Shown here one piece after another: positions 50,060-58,334 of a stretch of DNA of 64,000 nucleotides. Each line of letters begins with the position of its first letter. Position 1 is the stretch's first letter. Below the pieces are notes generated by a model, which searched no databases, was not told the origin of the DNA, and saw only the letters and a program-made list of their open reading frames with translations. The DNA is from JBBDWK01 sp040902885. GTDB taxonomy: Bacteria; Acidobacteriota; Terriglobia; Bryobacterales; Bryobacteraceae. The DNA is taken from positions 25,988-89,987 of the forward strand of contig JBBDWK010000083.1 in assembly GCA_040902885.1 (NCBI GenBank). The letters are read 5' to 3'. A program made the position numbers and the translations under genes.

Positions 50060-51912
50060 AGAGAGAAAGCGATGAACTCGTCGTTGGCCGCCGATCCGTT
50101 CTTGCCGCCGCCCGCGGCGATCACAACGTACTGCTTGCCGTCCGCTTCGTAAGTGCACGGAGTGGCGAAGCCGCCCGCGGGCAGCTCATGCTCCCACAGC
50201 ACCTTGCCGCTGGTGGATTCAAACGCGCGCATCTTCTTGTCGAAGGTCCCGGCCATGAAAACCAGGCCGCCGGCCGTGCAGATGCTGCCGCCATGGGAGT
50301 TGCTTCCCGTCTTGGGAACTCCTCGGGCAGTCAGTTCGGGGAACTCGCCGTTGACCTCGCGCCAGCGGAAATCGCCCTTGTCGACATCGATAGCAGTGAG
50401 GTATCCCCACGGAGGCGCGATCCCGGGATAGCCTTCCGGATCCAGAAGCTGCTGCCGCGTCTTCAGACTGAAGCGTACGTTCATGCCCGGCTTGGGCTCG
50501 TCGAAGGCAATCACGTTGCTGGTCTCGTCGGAGTTGACGAAGACCAGATTCAGCTTGGGATCGAAGCAGCAGCCGCCCCAGAGCGGGCCGCCGCGAAATC
50601 CCGGATGGATGATTCCGCCGGAATAGGGCACGGGGGTGAAGAGCGCGCCGTGGGCCAGTTGCTCCACCCGGGCTTTCACTTGCGCGTGCGCCTCGGGACT
50701 GATGTTGGTGATCCATTCGTCCTGGAAACCTTGCCGCGATACGGGCGGAGGCTTGAGCGGAAAAGGCTGGGTCTTGGAAAGCACTTCGCCTGGCATCTTG
50801 GCAGCGGGGATGGGCCGTTCTTCCACCGGGAACAGCGGCTTGCCGGTCGCGCGATCCAGGAAAAAGACGAACCCCTGCTTGGTCACCTGCACAACGGCGT
50901 CGATACTGCGCCCGCCCTGCCGCACGGTCGCCAGCGTTGGCTGCGCCGGAAGATCGTAGTCCCAAACATCGTGATGGACGGTCTGGAAATGCCATTTGCG
51001 CTTGCCGGTGAGCGCGTCGAGAGCGAGCACGCAGTTGCCGAAAAGGTTGTTGCCGGCGCGGTCGCCGCCCCAGAAGTCGAAACTCGGCGAGCCGATGCCC
51101 GCATAGACGATGCCGCGTGCGGTGTCCACGCTCATGCCGCCCCAGCAGTTGGTGCCGCCCGCGTACTTCCAGGAATCGCCGCCCCAGGTGTCGTGTCCGT
51201 ATTCGCCCGGCCTGGGCACCGTATGGAAGATCCAGCGCCGCTTGCCGGTCCGGGCATCGTATCCGCGGATGTGGCCCGGGGCTTCCGGATACGGTCCTTC
51301 TCCGCCGCCGCCGCCCGTAACCACGACATCCCGATACACCACGACCGGGCTGGTGTGTTTCATGGTCAGGTTCGTCATGTCGTGATCGAAATTGTCTTTC
51401 AGATCGATCGTTCCCTGCTGGCCGAAGCCCTCGACCGGCTTGCCGGTCTTCGCGTTCAGGCACCAGAGCTGGTCGCGATAGGTCGCGAAGATGCGTTTGT
51501 CGTCGCCGTCTTCCCAGTAGCAGACGGCGCGATTGACTCCCGGAGAGCGGCGTGAGGTTCGGCCGCCGCCCGGATCGAACGTCCACAGCGGAATCCCCGT
51601 CGCCGCATTCAGCGCCTGCACCCGCACCCGGGCGGTGCTGATGTACATGACTCCATCCACCACAATCGGCGTGCATTCGATGGATGTCGCCGGACGCGCG
51701 CTGGAGTCTTCCGTCTTGTGCACCCAGGCAACTTTAAGCTGCCGCACGTTGGAGGGAGTGATGCGGTCGCATGTCGAGTAGCGCGACGCGCCGGCGTCGC
51801 CGCCATACCACCGCCACTCGCGCGCGGCGTCGCTTCCCTCCTTTCGCGGGCCGGCAAAGAAGGCCGCTGAGGCCGATTGTTTCAGAAAGCTGCGTCGGTT
51901 GAGTTCAGTCAC
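50056..51912 (-). CDS. Tat-exported PQQ-dependent dehydrogenase (quinoprotein)
   Basis: About 618 residues from GTG 51912 (a TTG four codons upstream is possible). The Tat signal LNRRSFLKQSASAAFF is followed by an eight-bladed quinoprotein propeller: WRWYGGDAGASRYS, LWTFDPGG, HTSPVVVYRDVVVTGGGG, HDTWGGDSWKYAGGTNCWG, HHDVWDYDLPAQP and WGYLTAIDVDKGDFRW. It resembles the soluble or membrane glucose/alcohol dehydrogenase group without a C-terminal cytochrome domain. The substrate is not clear. Electrons probably go to the five-haem cytochrome encoded next. Confidence 0.9.
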   Translation of the reverse strand: MTELNRRSFLKQSASAAFFAGPRKEGSDAAREWRWYGGDAGASRYSTCDRITPSNVRQLKVAWVHKTEDSSARPATSIECTPIVVDGVMYISTARVRVQALNAATGIPLWTFDPGGGRTSRRSPGVNRAVCYWEDGDDKRIFATYRDQLWCLNAKTGKPVEGFGQQGTIDLKDNFDHDMTNLTMKHTSPVVVYRDVVVTGGGGGEGPYPEAPGHIRGYDARTGKRRWIFHTVPRPGEYGHDTWGGDSWKYAGGTNCWGGMSVDTARGIVYAGIGSPSFDFWGGDRAGNNLFGNCVLALDALTGKRKWHFQTVHHDVWDYDLPAQPTLATVRQGGRSIDAVVQVTKQGFVFFLDRATGKPLFPVEERPIPAAKMPGEVLSKTQPFPLKPPPVSRQGFQDEWITNISPEAHAQVKARVEQLAHGALFTPVPYSGGIIHPGFRGGPLWGGCCFDPKLNLVFVNSDETSNVIAFDEPKPGMNVRFSLKTRQQLLDPEGYPGIAPPWGYLTAIDVDKGDFRWREVNGEFPELTARGVPKTGSNSHGGSICTAGGLVFMAGTFDKKMRAFESTSGKVLWEHELPAGGFATPCTYEADGKQYVVIAAGGGKNGSAANDEFIAFSL

Positions 51913-51947
51913 TGTCGTTCTCAAGGGATGTTCTCAGGGATATAGTA

Positions 51948-53153
51948 TCAGGCGCCGTGTCGATCCACTGGGCAAGCGGTCTCCGAGGAAAGACGGTGGC
52001 GGTTTCTGGCGACGATCGAGTAGATCGACTCTCCGAGGGGCACAAACAGCGGCGAGAACAGAATCAGAAAACCCGCCACCAGCACCCTGCGAACAATTCC
52101 AGCATCGTCCCATGGCAAAGCCACCAGGATGGCTATCGAAATCCAGCTCGCCGGGTTGTACATGGCCATCCTTTGAAAAGCGCCGTAACCCGCGAAGATC
52201 CTGCCCTCTTCAATCAGATACAATCTCTCGCGCGCCGCATCGTCGGTGAGGCCATAGCGTCTCGCCAGCCCGCTCTGGTATGCGGTCCAGTGCAGGGTGC
52301 CCTCCAGATCGAAGCGCTCCAGGAAGCGGCGGGTTCTGGTGCAAAAACCGCAATCGCCGTCGTAAATGACCAGGAGCCGATTCTGCGGCCAGGAGATGAA
52401 GGCCAGCACGGAGGCGTTCATCGCGTAAAAGAACATGGTGAACGTGCTGCCCGTGAACAGCAGCAAGGCGGAGTGGAAGAGAATGTTGATCCAGATGGCC
52501 AGAGGCCAGGCGCGCCGGATCGCAAAGGCCGGCGAAAGCGTCAACTCGACGATAATCGTGCTCCAGCACATGATTTTGGCCAGCGCCAGCGGCGGGAGCA
52601 GCGCGGCGGCTTGCATGTAGAGACCGTGGCGGAGGCGGTTGGCGGCCCAGTTCTCGAAGAAGAGGCCGGAGCGCCAGTCGGCGTCGAGGATCTTGTTCAG
52701 GCCGGCGCCGAAGTAGACGACGATCAACTGCCACCGCAAAAGCAGCGTTCCCCGCTTCGGCTCGTAGAGGCCGGTGAGGAACAGCAGGCATCCGCAGAAG
52801 GTCTTGTTGTTGCCGTAATACGCCTTCGAGGAAACCACGGCCAGCAGGATCGTAAGGCCCAGGACGAGCGAAGACGCGCGGACCCAGCGATTGAAGAGCA
52901 GCGCGAGCGCGGACGCTACGAAGACGGTCTGCAAGATCCGTTGGAAGACCAGAGGCGGCAGAAGGAGATCCAGTCCGGGGATGAACGGCAGAAACGGGTC
53001 GGGCAGCAGGCGGACATGGTTGGTGAGCAGCAGCGTGAGCGCCACCAGCTTGACCATCAGCAACAGGGGAATGGGCAGGGCCGTCCCGCCGCACCGGAAA
53101 GGATTCCAGGAAGGCGCCTGCGGAACGGGCTTCAACGCGGGGGCCAATGCCAC
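51948..53153 (-). CDS. HTTM-like membrane protein fused to a DCC (DUF393) thiol-redox domain
   Basis: A 401-residue protein. Residues ~25-260 contain six or more membrane helices (LLLMVKLVALTLLLTNH, LALAKIMCWSTIIVELTLSP, WINILFHSALLLFTGSTF) in the HTTM/vitamin-K-carboxylase-like pattern, with WQLIVVYFGAGLNKI. At ~280 begins DUF393: VIYDGDCGFCTRTRRFLERFD, whose DGDCGFC box is the family hallmark. More helices follow. Separate HTTM and DCC proteins are often neighbours; here they are fused. It may modify or reduce an unknown substrate at the membrane. Confidence 0.8.
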   Translation of the reverse strand: MALAPALKPVPQAPSWNPFRCGGTALPIPLLLMVKLVALTLLLTNHVRLLPDPFLPFIPGLDLLLPPLVFQRILQTVFVASALALLFNRWVRASSLVLGLTILLAVVSSKAYYGNNKTFCGCLLFLTGLYEPKRGTLLLRWQLIVVYFGAGLNKILDADWRSGLFFENWAANRLRHGLYMQAAALLPPLALAKIMCWSTIIVELTLSPAFAIRRAWPLAIWINILFHSALLLFTGSTFTMFFYAMNASVLAFISWPQNRLLVIYDGDCGFCTRTRRFLERFDLEGTLHWTAYQSGLARRYGLTDDAARERLYLIEEGRIFAGYGAFQRMAMYNPASWISIAILVALPWDDAGIVRRVLVAGFLILFSPLFVPLGESIYSIVARNRHRLSSETACPVDRHGA

Positions 53154-53470
53154 TGGCGCTCCTCCTTTCCGTTCACGGTGTAACGCATGCGCACCCGCAC
53201 ACGCTCAGCCGCCGCGTAGCGCTCTTCGCACTGCTGCACAATGTCGATCACGTGCTGCGGCGACCGGTTGTCCACGCCGTGCTGGGGCCGGCGGTAGCGG
53301 CGGCGAATCTCCTGCCCGTTCAGCGGCCGGCCGTCGACGGTGACTTCCAGCCAGTACTCGGTCTGCATGTCGAAGGGAGCCCAGCAGAAGTAGCGCGACG
53401 GCACGTACCGGGCATAGACGATCGCCGCTATCTGGAAAGCCAGGAATGCGACTCCGATCGCCAGGCGCAT
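53132..53470 (-). CDS. Small protein with N-terminal helix, partner of the HTTM-DCC protein
   Basis: A 112-residue protein. One hydrophobic N-terminal helix (IGVAFLAFQIAAIVYARYV) precedes a soluble part with FCWAPFDMQTEYWLEV, RRRYRRPQHGVDNRSPQHVID and VRMRYTVNGKEERQW. The 3' end overlaps the HTTM-DCC gene by 22 bases, so it is almost certainly in the same operon. I do not recognise a family. Confidence 0.65.
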   Translation of the reverse strand: MRLAIGVAFLAFQIAAIVYARYVPSRYFCWAPFDMQTEYWLEVTVDGRPLNGQEIRRRYRRPQHGVDNRSPQHVIDIVQQCEERYAAAERVRVRMRYTVNGKEERQWHWPPR

Positions 53471-53536
53471 GGCAGTTCAAATTCTATCGAAGCGGGGCGG
53501 CAAAGACGAGGGGTGTATGCCCCGACGCCCCTTCGT

Positions 53537-56416
53537 TCAACGCGACAAGGTCATCCAGATCGGGCTGGACCAGGCGAGCTCGCCGTCGGATTGCTCGACG
53601 CGCACATAATACCAGTGCTCGCCGGGACCGGCGCCGGCGTCGAGATACTCCAGGCTGGCTTCGCGGGTGCGCGGCTGGACCTTGTGGACATACTGCGTGT
53701 CACGGATCAGATGAATCGTCTCGATGGGAGCCGTGCCGCGCACCTTGACGCGGATCTCCTCGGGCTTCGTCGTGCGAAAATCGTCGCCCATGAAGTGGTT
53801 TCCCATCCAGAATTCGAGAATGATGTTGTCGGTGGCGCCGTAAGCGTGCCGCTTCCGGATGGAATCGAAAATCGCCTGCCGTTCCTGGCGAGGCGTGTAG
53901 ATCATGGCGTAGGAAATGTGGGTCGAAAAGTGATCGGAGCTGGCAATGACGCCCAGCCGATACCCCTTCTTCCAGGCATTCCAGACCATGCCGGCTTCCT
54001 GAAAGCCGCCGATGGCTTTCGCTTCCTCGCCGTCGCGCACTCCGCGCGGGGCGTTCTTCACTTCGTAATTGTGGCGGTCGCCCTGGTAGATCTCGACGAG
54101 CGGTTCGATCTCCCGGTTGTTGTCCCTCCAGTCGGTTCCCATTCCGCTGCTGCCGGAGGTATGGGGAATCGAAATACCTCCCGATTTGTGAAGCTCTTCG
54201 TAAAGCAGTTTGGTGTCGTTATCGATGCCGCCGCCGAAGGAGGCGCTGTTGAAGGTGAGCAGTTCGCCATCGGGCGAATCCGGCAACAGGAATTTCGGGT
54301 CGGGCCGCTGGAAGAAGGGGACAATGGGGTAATTCCGCCGCGTATGGAGGATGTTGCGGTGGCCGTGTGGAAAGGCAAGGTTGCGCTCGTAGCCGTACAG
54401 CGGCACAAAACGCTCGGGGAAGTGAAACATGTCGGCCATCTTGAGGGTCATAAACGCCCAATAGTCGGTGCCTCCCGCCTGGTGATCGGTGGAGGCGCCG
54501 AAGTCCATGTCGGCGGCGTCGATCATATAGCGGTAGAACTCCGGCAGGGAGCCATCGCTCAGGCCTCCCTGATCCTGGGACAACTCGGTGTGACGGTGTA
54601 AGTCGCCGCGGACGATGCGGAGGGTCTCGTTGCCAAGCTTCACGCGGTGAGAGCGGATGGCGCGAATATCGCCCGTTTCGTCTGCATGGCCTTCCGGCGC
54701 ATCGTCCGGAGCGGGCAAGTAAGCTTTGAGGACGGGTTCCGGCGCTGGCAGCGGCATGGGCACCGAGCTGGCGAGGACGCGGTGAAGGCGCGGCCGGCTC
54801 ATGAACTCAGTGCGGCGGCTTTCCGAGGGCCAGAACAGCCATAGCCGTTCCGCGCCTGCGGCCATGCCCATCCGTGTGCTCTTGCGAGCGCCGCTTCCAG
54901 GCAGCAGCACGGGCTCCGTCCAACGCTCTCCCGTCAGTCGCGTTAAGAATGTCTCCCAGTGAGTGCTCCCGTTGCGCGCCTGCCGGCTGTAGCGGCGCTT
55001 GAACGTCATCCAAAGATTGCCCAGCGGGTCGGCGAACAGCAGTGGGCGGCTGTGGCTGTTGGCGCCCGCCTCCAGAGGATCGGTCAAGGACAGCGCCGCG
55101 GGCGCCATCCACCCGCCTTGGGTACGCACCACAACCTCCACGCTCCGCGCATGTCCCAGTGCGGTGCCGATGGAGCGCGCGCTCAGCGGTCCCAAATCCT
55201 TGCCCCAGTTGACGCCGCCCGTCTCCCAAGCGACCCAAGGGCGATTGCGAGTGTCGACGGCCACGGAGGCGTACGCTTCCATGCGCTTCGAGACCGCTAC
55301 CGGGATCTCCTCCTCCAGGCCCCGGCTTGGAGTGAATCGGCGGCAGACTACGTCGTAGCTGGTCGTGTACCGGTCCCATGCGATCCATGCGCTGCCATCC
55401 GAGCCCGCCGCTACGGCAGGTTCCCAATCGTTGGACGCGCCGCCGGTGACGCGCACAAGCTCCGACCATTGGCCGTTCTTCCGATAGCGGAGATGGACTT
55501 TCGAGGTGCGCCCTTCCAGAGCCTGCCAGACGACGTAGAGCGTGCCGTCGCCTCCCCGCGCGAGGCTTGGCTCCAGGTCAGGCAGGGGGTTTTCGCTGAG
55601 CCGCACGCGCTCGCCCCAACCGGTTTCTTCCCAAGGCATGGCGTAGACGTCCCAGTTGCCATCGATCTGCTGCGACCATACCAGCCAGGGCTTTCCGGAT
55701 TCGTCTGTGGCTACCTGCGGTCTCCAGAGATCCTCCGCGGCCCGGGCCACGGGTATGAGGCGCGTCCATCGGCCGCCCTCGTACCGGCGGAAGTTGAGCT
55801 CCTCGCGCTGGCCATGGAAGCTCGACCATGTCACCCAAAGGCGGCCATCGGAACCTCCGCCAATCGCGGGGAAGTCGTGCTGCCGGAGTTCGGTGCCCGA
55901 AAGGTCCGTGACGGCCGGCACTCGCCGCACCTCGATCCGGCCGTCGAGGCAGCGCCGCGCGGATTCCATGTCGAGCGCCATTGGCTGGAATTCGCAAGTA
56001 CCCTGGCGCGTCTCCACGCTCACTCTGGTGGAGATGCCGCCGGCGCCTCGCAGAAGAAGGCCTTTCGGCAACACCCGCTCGACTGGCCGGCGGGGATCGC
56101 CCTGTCCGAACAGAACGCGCTCCAGCGTTGTGCTCATCCGCCAGCCGCCCTGGGGCAAGACGCGGTCGGGCAGCTCGAAGCGGTAGCCCTCCGCTTCGAA
56201 CAGTTCGCCAGCCTGTATGGAAAGGCGCCCGTCCCAGGCGGCGGGATGACTGTCGCCGACCCCCATCAGAACTAGCACTTGCCACAGCCGATCCTCCGGT
56301 GTGCCGCCCGGCTCGCTTTCATAACCTTCCAGCGGGCGTCCGCCGCGTTGGGCCAGCACGACGCCGGCAAGCAAGGCAGCGACTCCGATCCACAGTAGCT
56401 TCGCTGTGATTTTCAT
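53537..56416 (-). CDS. Secreted protein: sialidase-like propeller plus PHP/DUF3604-type domain (paralogue 2)
   Basis: 959 residues from ATG 56416, with a signal peptide (LLWIGVAALLAGVVLAQ). Its design matches the protein at 36904-39729: propeller blades (GRLWVTWSSFHGQREE, GTLYVVWQALEGRTSK, SAWIAWDRYTTSYDV), then from ~605 the metal-site motifs RGDLHRHTELS, DFGASTDHQAG, HGHRNILH, PHTSGSSGMGTDWRD and IASSDHFSTHISY. Both end in a C-terminal beta domain with EHWYYVRVEQSDGELAWSSPIW, nearly identical between the two. Substrate and partner are unknown. Confidence 0.75.
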   Translation of the reverse strand: MKITAKLLWIGVAALLAGVVLAQRGGRPLEGYESEPGGTPEDRLWQVLVLMGVGDSHPAAWDGRLSIQAGELFEAEGYRFELPDRVLPQGGWRMSTTLERVLFGQGDPRRPVERVLPKGLLLRGAGGISTRVSVETRQGTCEFQPMALDMESARRCLDGRIEVRRVPAVTDLSGTELRQHDFPAIGGGSDGRLWVTWSSFHGQREELNFRRYEGGRWTRLIPVARAAEDLWRPQVATDESGKPWLVWSQQIDGNWDVYAMPWEETGWGERVRLSENPLPDLEPSLARGGDGTLYVVWQALEGRTSKVHLRYRKNGQWSELVRVTGGASNDWEPAVAAGSDGSAWIAWDRYTTSYDVVCRRFTPSRGLEEEIPVAVSKRMEAYASVAVDTRNRPWVAWETGGVNWGKDLGPLSARSIGTALGHARSVEVVVRTQGGWMAPAALSLTDPLEAGANSHSRPLLFADPLGNLWMTFKRRYSRQARNGSTHWETFLTRLTGERWTEPVLLPGSGARKSTRMGMAAGAERLWLFWPSESRRTEFMSRPRLHRVLASSVPMPLPAPEPVLKAYLPAPDDAPEGHADETGDIRAIRSHRVKLGNETLRIVRGDLHRHTELSQDQGGLSDGSLPEFYRYMIDAADMDFGASTDHQAGGTDYWAFMTLKMADMFHFPERFVPLYGYERNLAFPHGHRNILHTRRNYPIVPFFQRPDPKFLLPDSPDGELLTFNSASFGGGIDNDTKLLYEELHKSGGISIPHTSGSSGMGTDWRDNNREIEPLVEIYQGDRHNYEVKNAPRGVRDGEEAKAIGGFQEAGMVWNAWKKGYRLGVIASSDHFSTHISYAMIYTPRQERQAIFDSIRKRHAYGATDNIILEFWMGNHFMGDDFRTTKPEEIRVKVRGTAPIETIHLIRDTQYVHKVQPRTREASLEYLDAGAGPGEHWYYVRVEQSDGELAWSSPIWMTLSR

Positions 56417-56648
56417 TAGTGGATAGAAGTATGACCCCGGAACCGGAGGCTCTCCGAGTCCTGAACCACGGATGGACACTCAATCCTGACGTCAGCTTCC
56501 GGATCGGCGACCATCCTGGACGCGACCGGTTCGGCCAACACTGCGGCAACTCCCCGAGGTTCGCGTCGCCACTCGGTCGATGTGTACCCGGCGGCGCACA
56601 CACCATCGGCCGTTCGCCACATGTGCGCGGCTAGTTGGGCTGGAATGT
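56417..56648. other. Intergenic stretch with no convincing gene
   Basis: The 232-base gap between two minus-strand secreted-protein genes has no start with a good ribosome site and no recognisable product in any frame. It may hold promoter elements for the downstream propeller-PHP gene. Confidence 0.4.
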
Positions 56649-57239
56649 TTACTTCTCTGTGTCGACGCGGATGAACGGAGCCGGCCGGGTCGGGTGGTTG
56701 GCCTCGCCGTCGACAAGGACATCGCCGTCGAAGGTCACCTGACCGGTCGCGGTCGCCTCACGCTCCTTCCTCTTGCTTCCCGGCCCGTTGACGGTTGTCT
56801 CCAGCGGTCCGAAGCCCGTCCACTCCACGTCGAAGGAGACCTGGTGGGTCCCACCGAGGTTGTCCCTGGCGATGCCCGCTCCGGCGGCGGTGACGCTCTT
56901 GAGGTCCGCGGTGCTCGTGATGGTCGCCGGGGCCGTCGGTGCGGCCCAACTGAACGAGGTGCCGTCAGGGCAGACGGCCTGGAACTGCACCCTGGCCGTG
57001 GGGTCCGGGTCCTCTGTTTCGGGTGACTCGAAGTCGCGCGTGCTCTGCACCAACAGCGTTGCCTGCACGATCGAGCCGTCGGCACACTCGTGTGGCACCG
57101 CCCAGAAGGCTCCAGCCGTCTCCTCGAAGAAGAGCGTGTTTTCTGCGGTCGACGTGGATGTCGAGAACGCCAGGACCGCAGTCAGGACCGACAGTGAGAC
57201 GACGACCCAGCGTCGCTGCGCAGGTGTTGTGTTGAACAT
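56649..57239 (-). CDS. Secreted protein of unknown function
   Basis: 196 residues from ATG 57239; GGGGAGG lies 7 bases upstream and decides the start. A long signal peptide (RWVVVSLSVLTAVLAFSTSTST) precedes a beta-rich domain with two Cys (PHECADG, AVCPDG) likely forming a disulfide, and pairs of strands (ARVQFQAVCPDGTSFSW, HQVSFDVEWTGFGPLE). The Thr-rich, Asp-rich style differs from its neighbours and recalls actinobacterial secreted proteins, so transfer is possible. I do not recognise a family. Confidence 0.65.
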   Translation of the reverse strand: MFNTTPAQRRWVVVSLSVLTAVLAFSTSTSTAENTLFFEETAGAFWAVPHECADGSIVQATLLVQSTRDFESPETEDPDPTARVQFQAVCPDGTSFSWAAPTAPATITSTADLKSVTAAGAGIARDNLGGTHQVSFDVEWTGFGPLETTVNGPGSKRKEREATATGQVTFDGDVLVDGEANHPTRPAPFIRVDTEK

Positions 57240-57474
57240 GTTTAAACCTCCCCAGCTATGCGGCTGATGTTGCCGCTTTGGAGCAGCCAGAAGCATTGTT
57301 CTTCTGCCCTTGCCGTCGAATAATAGCAACGAAACTCGACGGCAGCAACGGATAGCGGTGACCGTTCGGGATGAGCGGCCCGCAAGCCCGCTTCGGTGTT
57401 CATTTCCGGATGCGCGACCACATCACACGGGGGCATTGCATTGGGAGTGATCGTATGAGATAAACGAGAACACT

Positions 57475-57831
57475 ATGAAGTCCAGAACTCTCACTCTCCT
57501 CTTTGGCACCCTTGCGTTGGCCTTAACTTCCTTTGCCGCGGACATTACCGGCAAGTGGACCGCCATGGTTCCGGGACGCAACGGTGAACAAGAAACCACG
57601 TTCACGTTCAAACAACAAGGTGACGCTCTCACGGGCACGGTGTCGGGGCGGCAAGGCGAACGGCCCATCGTCGAAGGCAAAGTCACTGGCGACGCCATAT
57701 CCTTCTCGGTGGAATCCCAGCGTGGCAAGCAAACCTACAGCGGCACGATTTCGGGTGGCGAGATCAAGTTCAAGCGCGAAGGCGGGCCGGGGCAGCCTCG
57801 CGAGTTCACGGCAAAAAAGGCCCAGTCTTAG
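57475..57831 (+). CDS. Small secreted beta-barrel-like protein
   Basis: A 118-residue protein. The signal peptide (LTLLFGTLALALTSFAAD) is followed by a repeated-strand domain: ITGKWTAMVPG, ETTFTFKQQGDALTGTVS, IVEGKVTGDAISFSVES, YSGTISGGEIKFKRE. The G-x-W then alternating T-G-T/G-x-x-I-x-F pattern resembles a lipocalin-like sandwich seen in many acidobacterial secreted proteins. The function is unknown. Confidence 0.75.
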   Translation: MKSRTLTLLFGTLALALTSFAADITGKWTAMVPGRNGEQETTFTFKQQGDALTGTVSGRQGERPIVEGKVTGDAISFSVESQRGKQTYSGTISGGEIKFKREGGPGQPREFTAKKAQS

Positions 57832-57839
57832 ATCTCAAC

Positions 57840-58292
57840 ATGAAGGTCCCGGTGGGGGCGACCGCGGCGGCCACCCTGACGGCTGTCGTCTGTCTTGCCG
57901 AGTCGCCCCTGCCTACGTTCAATGCAGTCCTTCCACCACGAAAAGCGCGCTACAAGCCTGATTCGGGACCGCCGCCTCGAGTGGGCGTGGTGCTGACCCA
58001 CCGCACCGCTAACTTCCTCTCGCACCTCGCGACCCGGGAACTGTCGAGGCGCGGCTTTCTGGTTCTGGCGCTGAATCCGAGGTTTGAGAACACCAGCTCG
58101 TCGGTGCGACCCGCGACGTCGGCGCGGTTGACCCACATCCCTCCGACTCGCACCACTCGACTCGCGTCCGTATCAGGCCGAGCGCGTCCATGGAGTGGGA
58201 GGCAAGCAGCGGAGCCTGGTAGGCGGCTACAGCCACTTGTCCATTCTCACGGGCGTCATGATCTCTTTCCCGTATCCCATTCTCGTATTTGA
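57840..58292 (+). pseudogene. Remnant of an alpha/beta hydrolase-like secreted protein
   Basis: The first ~85 codons look real: a start, a signal-like segment, then VGVVLTHRTANFLSHLATREL, RRGFLVLALNPRFENTSS, as in the first half of an alpha/beta hydrolase. After that the frame degenerates into Arg/Pro/Ser-rich sequence with no nucleophile elbow or catalytic motif. It is probably a truncated or frameshifted gene; the region to 58334 shows nothing else. Confidence 0.4.
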
Positions 58293-58334
58293 CCCCATGC
58301 CGCGCGGTGTGATACAAGCACTGCTCAAGAGCCG

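Noticed and set aside
50188..51555. 455-codon plus-strand and 485-codon minus-strand open frames
   Set aside because: Both are shadows of the PQQ dehydrogenase, which has quinoprotein motifs throughout.
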